Assembly: GCF_003116035.1 (NCBI RefSeq)
Contig: NZ_LGQW01000015.1
Coordinates: 6,560,648 to 6,624,647 of the forward strand
Source: Azospirillum sp. TSH64
Lineage (GTDB): Bacteria; Pseudomonadota; Alphaproteobacteria; Azospirillales; Azospirillaceae
Reading direction: 5' to 3'
DNA: 64,000 nt
Under the pieces are notes generated by a model. It was not told the DNA's origin. It searched no databases and worked only from the letters and a program-made list of their open reading frames with translations. The position numbers and the translations under genes are program-made. Within the stretch, counting starts at the first letter, position 1; every line of letters starts with the position of its first letter. Below, piece by piece: positions 59,601 through 64,000 of this stretch.

Positions 59601-60769
59601 CCGCGGTCATAGGCGAAGACGACCTTGTCCATCTCGATGGAGCCGGGGGCCAGCGACGTGGCGACCGCACCGTCCGACTCGGGGTTTCCATCCCTGGCGA
59701 CCGGCGCCGCGGCGCCGTCGGATCCGACCTCCAGCAGGACATGGCCGATGCGGCGCAGGGCCAGCGACACCGACTGGTAGCGCACCCAGCGGTCGAACAG
59801 CGCCTGCACCGGCTGGACGCAGCGCCCGGCCAGCATCGAGCAGGCGGTCAGCACGCCGGTGGTCATCGCCCCGTCGATCACCGACACGCTGCCCAGCAGA
59901 ACCACCAGCATCATCGTCGCCTGCGCCAGCGTGCCGGCGACGACGGAGGCGGTGCCGCTGAGCCGCGCGACGGTGAAGTCCTCCTCGCTGCAGCCCTGTT
60001 GCAGGCGCTCGTGGCGGCGCAGCAGGCCGGCCTCGGCCCCCAGCCCCTTCACCGTGTGGACGCCGCCCAGCACCTCGCTGATGAAATTCAGGCGCCGCTC
60101 CTCCAGCGTGTGGCGGCTCTCCAGCGCCCGGCGCATCCGCCGGCCCAGCACGGCGCCGACGATCAGGAAAAGCCCCAGCACCGCCACCGGGATCGCCGCC
60201 AGCCAGCCGGCCAGCAGGGCGATCAGACCCAGGTAGAGGGCGGCGAACGGGATGTCGATGGCCGATTGCAGCGCCTGGCCCGAATAGAATTCCCGCACCA
60301 GCTTGATGGCGCGGTAGACCTCGAAATGGGTGCCGATTCCCTGCTGAGAAAAGGCATTCAGCGGCATGTGCATCAGCCGGTCGATCAGCGACGCGCTCGA
60401 CTGGTGCTCGATCCTCGCCCCCATCCAGGTGGTCAGCGCCGAACGCGCGACCCGCAGGATCGCCTCCATCACCGCCGCCGCCCCGCAGCCGATGCCGAGC
60501 AGAAGCATGGTGCCGTAGGATTCGTTCGGCAGGATGCGGTCGTAGACGTGCAGCAGCGTGACCGGCAGGGCCAGTCCGAAGATGTTCAGCGCGAAGGATG
60601 CGAGTATCAGCATCCCCCGGTCGCGGCGCGGGCCCAGCATGCCGGACAGCAGGCGCCGCGCAGCCTTCTCGGCCGCACGGTTGCTGTCGCCGCGGTCCCG
60701 GCCGGTCGAGGCCTTGGCCGAGTCGGCGGAGGATGTGGTGCGGGAAGTGGGCTGAGGGGCGGGCTGCAA
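56654..60769 (-). CDS. Tandem-fused type I secretion ABC exporter, two TMD-NBD modules
   Basis: 1371 residues; the most upstream start is TTG 60769, uncertain. Module 1: membrane domain 50-340, ATPase 378-590 with odd Walker A (ATNSSGKTT, first Gly replaced by Ala at 411), signature replaced by LPRGARQ (515-521), intact VLLLDEP, switch His replaced by Ser571. A C39-peptidase-like domain without an evident catalytic Cys follows (about 635-760). Module 2: membrane domain 770-1085, ATPase 1093-1305 with good Walker A (GPDGAGKSS), signature LSPSLTQ, ILLLDEP and switch His1291. A Gly/Pro-rich tail ends it. Type I exporters are normally homodimers of one module; here both are fused. It is divergent from the giant repeat protein, its probable substrate, and followed by hlyD. 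Confidence 0.88.
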   Translation of the reverse strand: MQPAPQPTSRTTSSADSAKASTGRDRGDSNRAAEKAARRLLSGMLGPRRDRGMLILASFALNIFGLALPVTLLHVYDRILPNESYGTMLLLGIGCGAAAVMEAILRVARSALTTWMGARIEHQSSASLIDRLMHMPLNAFSQQGIGTHFEVYRAIKLVREFYSGQALQSAIDIPFAALYLGLIALLAGWLAAIPVAVLGLFLIVGAVLGRRMRRALESRHTLEERRLNFISEVLGGVHTVKGLGAEAGLLRRHERLQQGCSEEDFTVARLSGTASVVAGTLAQATMMLVVLLGSVSVIDGAMTTGVLTACSMLAGRCVQPVQALFDRWVRYQSVSLALRRIGHVLLEVGSDGAAAPVARDGNPESDGAVATSLAPGSIEMDKVVFAYDRGPEILSGLSLSVGPGELLGVVATNSSGKTTLLRLILGVLRPRSGEVRVGVRTLTGADAMIGIGGVVYVGEHPELFKGTILQNLTLFDPSRADLAMEVCRRLGLDRRIASLPQGYETIVGDASQEALPRGARQMICLARALVREPAVLLLDEPNSSLDVESDKAFRRALDELRGSVTILLVSSRPSLLSLADRVVQIVDGLAVARNPAADAVGGQPALVAAVSSAVEPEAESGTDAQPIRAAHDDGDILRRRLAEASAVGACMVPLLDALGWRGAPQTLAEALPHFSEVQTVEELCDVFQRLHFEGRSLRFDLGRPEPSLLPCLFRARDGGIYTLLSADADGVTAFSGQSRETVTLNYGKGTAYVFTPLESASGAGSQNWVGSVIHAYFPLLWAVLGLSAVINLLSVAAPLFTMAIYDKVIGTGSFDTLVTIAVGAFLVIAGDFALRQIRGRALAHAGSRIARTVSNATIDRILMLPVGMSERAAIGTQIARVKDLESIRDFISQGQVAALFDVPFALFYLMVMAVLGGPLALVPLAAVLVTAAIGAAVHPMVRARTGITARADTERQEFFVEMVAKMPALRAIGGLAHWRDRYDRLSARTARSGHTAANLSATHAALAGLVVPVAGLATVGVGALQVFAGTMTPGALMASMMLLWRVMVPLQTAVSMLPRIEQLRANARQINGLMSIRPEREPRCATLQPRRLKGEVSFSRVSLRYRNDADPALVGVTFTVKPGQIVAIVGPDGAGKSSLLKVMLGLYAPQAGNVRVDGVDIRQMDPVDLRKSIGYVPQASSLFYGTIAQNLRFADQTADEAELRWALSLAGALDEVEALPRGLDTRIGDNQSLRLSPSLTQKICLARAYIRRPRILLLDEPASRLDFEGDKALHAALAALRGHSTIFLVTHRPSHLTLADTVLTMDAGMIGPAAPAGGLPGPRPVGPGTGPNGGPGGGPGGGNSVANGIAGALLGGIGLQRPPGVAATPQR

Positions 60770-61110
60770 GCGGATCGACCTGTTTCACGGAGTTAACCGA
60801 GCGCTAATCAACACCATATTTGCTAGTGATAGGTAAATCCGCGAATAGCAACAAAAGGCAACCGAGTGACAAAGCGCGTTGCGCGCGGCCCTTCGGAGTT
60901 TGCGCGAAAGCGGTAAAAACCCAACAGTCCCAAGGGATTTCGTTGCCACTGGGTGGGCCCCCTGGGGTAGAGGTGGTGGGCGGTTCAGCGTCCAACATGT
61001 TGAAACTCATCACAGGATGTTTCTTATCACAAGCAAGTAGGAGCGCTAGAACCTAGGGTCGTGACGAGTGGTGCGGTGCGATTTCGCGCCCGACTTTATG
61101 GAGCGGTCCG
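60770..61110. other. Divergent control region of exporter and repeat-protein genes
   Basis: AT-richer than the surroundings at 60790-60860 (CGCTAATCAACACCATATTTGCTAGTGATAGG) and near 61005-61050; likely to hold promoters of both divergent units. No gene is seen, and I find no exact -35/-10 pair to assert. Confidence 0.45.
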
Positions 61111-64000
61111 ATGGCTGAGGAAGCGGTTCAGGGTAAGGTCCCGGCGGTCGACGATCGTCAGATCCTGGACGATCTGACCCTTCTCCAGCAGGTCGACGGC
61201 ACCCGCCTGGGCGGCGTCATCCATGAAGCGAGCTCGGTACAGCTTCAGCGGCCCGACGATACGCTGGGCTATGTCCAGACCGATTATCGCGGCGCCGAGG
61301 ATCTGATGGTGGGCGGCGCGGTGCAGACCGGTGCCGTCGTCGGCGAATCGGTGGCGGTCGCCGCCGACCAGGCGGTGAACGCGCTGCTGCTGAACGGCGA
61401 CGTGCTGCGCACCGAAGGCACCCGCGGTTCCGGCCCGACCGGTCCCGAGGGCTCCGGCCCGACGGACGGGGAGGGCCGCGGTGCCGACGGCAAGGCGGCG
61501 GAGCGGGCGGAGCTGCTGTCGACCGCGCGCACCACCTCGGCCTACGACCCGCTCGAGGCTGCGGCGTCGGACATCCCCGTGCCGGAGTCGCCCGATCAGG
61601 TGATCGACAATGGCGTCGTTCCCGCGGCCGAGGGCGTGACGTTCCTGCAGGCCGCCGCGGTGGTCGCCCCCGCCGTCGCCACAGCCTCGACTCCGGCCCC
61701 GGCCCCGGTGTCCGACACGCCCAGCCTGACGGTGAACGGGGTGTCCGGTGACGAGGACAGCGCCATCGCGCTCAACATCGCCGCCGCCCTGACCGACACC
61801 GGCGGGACGGAGGTGCTGACCGTCACCCTGGCCGGCATTCCGGACGGCGCGGTTCTGCGCGACGCCTCCGGTGCGGTGCTGACGGTGGTCAACGGCAGCA
61901 TCGTGCTGACGGCGTCGCAGATCCCCGGCCTGACGCTGACCCCGCCGGCCAACAGCGGCGACAGCTTCAGCCTGACGGTGACGGCCACCAGCACCGACGG
62001 CACCGCCGCGCCCAACAGCGTCACCGCCACGCTGCCGGTCACGGTCAATCCGGTGTCCGACACGCCGACGCTCAGCGTCTCGGCCGTCACCGGTGCCGAG
62101 GATACGGCGATTCCGCTGACGATCAGCCCGGCGCTGACCGACACCGACGGCTCCGAGACGCTGACGGTCACCATCGCCGGCATTCCGACCGGTGCGGTCC
62201 TGACCAATGCGGCCGGCGAGGTTCTGACCGTTTCCGGCGGCTCGATCACCCTGACGCCGGGCCAACTGGCGGGGCTGGCGATCACCCCGCCGCTGAACAG
62301 CGACGCCGATTTCACGCTCACCGTCACGGCGACCAGCCGCGACGGCAGCGCCGCGCCGGCCAGCACCAGCCTGCCGCTGGTGGTCACGGTGAACCCGGTC
62401 ACCGACACGCCGACGCTGAGCGTCGCTGCGGCGACCGGCAACGAAGACTCCGCGATTCCGCTGACCATCACCCCGGCCCTGACCGATACCGACGGGTCGG
62501 AAACGCTGAGCATCACGATCAGCGGCATTCCCTCCGGCGCCAGCCTCGCCAACGCGGCCGGCGATACGCTGTCGATCAGCAACGGCTCCGTCACGCTGAC
62601 GCCCGGCCAGTTGGCGGGTCTCCGCATCACGCCGCCGGCCAACAGCGACGCCGACTTCACCCTGACGGTCACCACGACCGCGCAGGACGGCACCGCCGCG
62701 CCGGTGAGCGTCAGTGCGCCGCTGGCCGTCACCGTCAATCCGGTGACCGACACGCCGACCCTGTCGGTCAGCGCGGCGACCGGCAGCGAGGATACGGCCA
62801 TTCCGCTGGTGATTTCGCCGGCCCTGACGGACACCGACGGCTCGGAATCGCTGAGCATCACGATCAGCGGCATTCCCGTCGGCGCGAGCCTGAAGAACAG
62901 TGCGGGAGACACGCTGACGATCGGCAACGGTTCGATCACGCTGTCGCCGAACCAGCTGGCCGGCCTGACGATCACGCCGCCGGCCAACAGCGACGTGGAT
63001 TTCACCCTGACGGTCACCGCCACCGCCCGCGACGGCGGCGCCGATCCCGTCAGCGTCAGCGCGCCGCTGGTGGTCACCGTCAATCCGGTCACCGACACGC
63101 CGACCCTGTCGGTGTCCGCCGCCACCGGCAGCGAAGACACGGCGATCCCACTGTCGATCACCCCGGCGCTGACCGATCTGGACGGGTCGGAGACGTTGAC
63201 GATCACCATATCCGGCATCCCGGCCGGAGCGGTGCTGACCAACACCGCCGGCGATCCGCTGACCATTTCCAGCGGGTCGATCACCCTGACGCCGGGTCAG
63301 CTGGCAGGTCTGGCGATCACCCCGCCGTCGAACAGCGATGATGACTTCACCCTGACCGTCACGGCAACGGCCAAGGATGGCGTTGCCGCTCCGGTTTCGG
63401 TGACGCAGACCCTGGCGGTGACCGTCAACCCGGTGACCGACACCCCGACCCTGTCCGTGTCCGCCGCCCGCGGCGACGAAGACACGGCGATTCCGCTGAC
63501 GATCAACCCGGCCCTGACCGATACCGACGGGTCGGAGACGCTGAGCATCCGGATTTCCGGCGTTCCGGCCGGAGCGACGCTTAGTGCCGGCACCTCGGTC
63601 ACGGAAAGCAACGGCACCACCACCTGGACGCTGACGCCCCAGCAGCTTGCCGGCCTGAAGATCACGCCTCCGTCGAACAGCGACGTTGATTTCGACCTGA
63701 CCGTCACCGCGATTGCCAAGGACGGCACAGCGCCGGTCGCGACGACGACGCAGACCCTGCACGTCACCGTCGATCCGGTCACCGACACGCCGACCCTGTC
63801 CGTCTCCGCCGCGAGCGGCAATGAAGACACGGCGATTGCGCTGACGATCACCCCGGCCCTGACCGATCTGGACGGGTCGGAGACGCTGACGATCACCATC
63901 AGCGGCATCCCGGCCGGAGCGGCGCTCGCCAACACGCTGAACGGCACGCTGACGGTCAGCAACGGCTCGATCACGCTGACGCCCGACCAGCTGGCCGGCC
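61111..64000 (+). CDS. Giant repeat (RTX/LapA-like) secreted adhesin, N-terminal part; 3' end outside window
   Basis: ATG 61111 with GGAG six bases upstream; the frame stays open to the window end (963 codons seen). Residues 1-199: a unique N-terminus without a signal peptide (MAEEAVQGKVPAVDDRQILD), a Gly/Pro-rich linker (SGPTGPEGSGPTDGEG), then Ala/Pro-rich. From residue 200, 115-residue repeats follow one another, each of the form [V/T]xDTPTLSVSAATGxEDTAIPL, TDTDGSETLTITISGIPxGA, LTPxQLAGLxITPPxNSD, FTLTVTATAxDG. These are Ig/cadherin-like domains with calcium-type acidic turns, typical of T1SS adhesins. Absence of a signal peptide and the divergent exporter-HlyD genes support type I secretion with a C-terminal signal outside the window. 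Probable role: surface attachment or biofilm. Confidence 0.88.
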   Translation, partial: MAEEAVQGKVPAVDDRQILDDLTLLQQVDGTRLGGVIHEASSVQLQRPDDTLGYVQTDYRGAEDLMVGGAVQTGAVVGESVAVAADQAVNALLLNGDVLRTEGTRGSGPTGPEGSGPTDGEGRGADGKAAERAELLSTARTTSAYDPLEAAASDIPVPESPDQVIDNGVVPAAEGVTFLQAAAVVAPAVATASTPAPAPVSDTPSLTVNGVSGDEDSAIALNIAAALTDTGGTEVLTVTLAGIPDGAVLRDASGAVLTVVNGSIVLTASQIPGLTLTPPANSGDSFSLTVTATSTDGTAAPNSVTATLPVTVNPVSDTPTLSVSAVTGAEDTAIPLTISPALTDTDGSETLTVTIAGIPTGAVLTNAAGEVLTVSGGSITLTPGQLAGLAITPPLNSDADFTLTVTATSRDGSAAPASTSLPLVVTVNPVTDTPTLSVAAATGNEDSAIPLTITPALTDTDGSETLSITISGIPSGASLANAAGDTLSISNGSVTLTPGQLAGLRITPPANSDADFTLTVTTTAQDGTAAPVSVSAPLAVTVNPVTDTPTLSVSAATGSEDTAIPLVISPALTDTDGSESLSITISGIPVGASLKNSAGDTLTIGNGSITLSPNQLAGLTITPPANSDVDFTLTVTATARDGGADPVSVSAPLVVTVNPVTDTPTLSVSAATGSEDTAIPLSITPALTDLDGSETLTITISGIPAGAVLTNTAGDPLTISSGSITLTPGQLAGLAITPPSNSDDDFTLTVTATAKDGVAAPVSVTQTLAVTVNPVTDTPTLSVSAARGDEDTAIPLTINPALTDTDGSETLSIRISGVPAGATLSAGTSVTESNGTTTWTLTPQQLAGLKITPPSNSDVDFDLTVTAIAKDGTAPVATTTQTLHVTVDPVTDTPTLSVSAASGNEDTAIALTITPALTDLDGSETLTITISGIPAGAALANTLNGTLTVSNGSITLTPDQLAG
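61708..64000 (+). repeat. Exact 345-bp coding tandem repeat, six full copies and a seventh cut by the window
   Basis: Copies begin at 61708, 62053, 62398, 62743, 63088, 63433 and 63778, every one spaced exactly 345 bp (115 codons). The first is the most divergent, the inner ones most alike. Copy six changes one loop (SAGTSVTESNGTTTW) yet keeps total length. Confidence 0.95.

Noticed and set aside
61096..63762. Long minus-strand open frames (888 and 562 codons) opposite the repeat protein
   Set aside because: They are antisense shadows of a repetitive GC-rich coding region; the plus frame has a Shine-Dalgarno, sensible domains and adjacent secretion genes.
1..64000. Search for tRNA/rRNA genes, CRISPR arrays, insertion sequences, phage or integrase genes
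   Set aside because: No cloverleaf, spacer-repeat pattern, transposase or integrase motifs were seen by eye; a tRNA scan could still find one I missed.

Overview
This 64 kb window is GC-rich, gene-dense bacterial chromosome. It reads as an alphaproteobacterium of the Rhodospirillales/Azospirillum type. That is inferred from the mutY / DUF721 / dsbA / smc neighbourhood, FadNAE-type beta-oxidation genes under a MerR regulator, many response regulators and PAS proteins, and codon use strongly biased to G/C in third positions. No rRNA, tRNA, CRISPR array, transposase or integrase was seen, and nothing looks recently acquired.

Layout. 1-1.2 kb: the C-terminus of a bacterial alpha-2-macroglobulin and a small membrane protein. 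1.5-7.5 kb: a fatty-acid operon (MerR regulator, thiolase, 3-hydroxyacyl-CoA dehydrogenase/hydratase, acyl-CoA dehydrogenase) with a multi-site operator region and a strong terminator. 7.8-13.5 kb: an orphan LuxR-type response regulator, a CBS protein, OmpW, then a minus-strand run mutY, DUF1194, D-arginine dehydrogenase, lipoprotein. 13.7-18.5 kb: DUF721 protein, DsbA, SMC. 18.5-33 kb holds a dispersed polyamine theme: puuB/puuA (divergent), potFGHI and agmatine deiminase. With the D-arginine dehydrogenase at 10.5 kb these cover uptake and breakdown of arginine-derived amines. Lying inside this region is a triple-fusion membrane protein (GT87 glycosyltransferase, HAD phosphatase, UbiA prenyltransferase) followed by a small SMR-type flippase-like protein.

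33-39 kb: an AI-2E transporter-family protein with an extra soluble domain, then a minus-strand operon siaA-siaB-siaC-histidine kinase-diguanylate cyclase. The kinase and the cyclase share a nearly identical N-terminal stalk. 39.6-47 kb: an orphan solute-binding protein, an OmpR-type regulator, DNA polymerase I and a YdeP-type molybdopterin oxidoreductase. 47-53 kb: divergent CheB-like and CheR-PAS genes, then a PAS histidine kinase (LOV-like but without the photoactive cysteine) followed by a NarL-type regulator. 53-64 kb: two unknown proteins, then a type I secretion locus. It consists of an HlyD adaptor, a 1371-residue polypeptide holding two complete ABC exporter modules, and, divergently, the start of a giant repeat protein with an exact 345-bp repeat that runs off the window end.

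The strongest candidates for undescribed biology are (1) the GT87-HAD-UbiA triple fusion with its flippase-like partner, (2) the Sia operon in which a histidine kinase carries the same stalk as the diguanylate cyclase, and (3) the tandem-fused type I exporter with degenerate ATPase motifs paired with the repeat protein.
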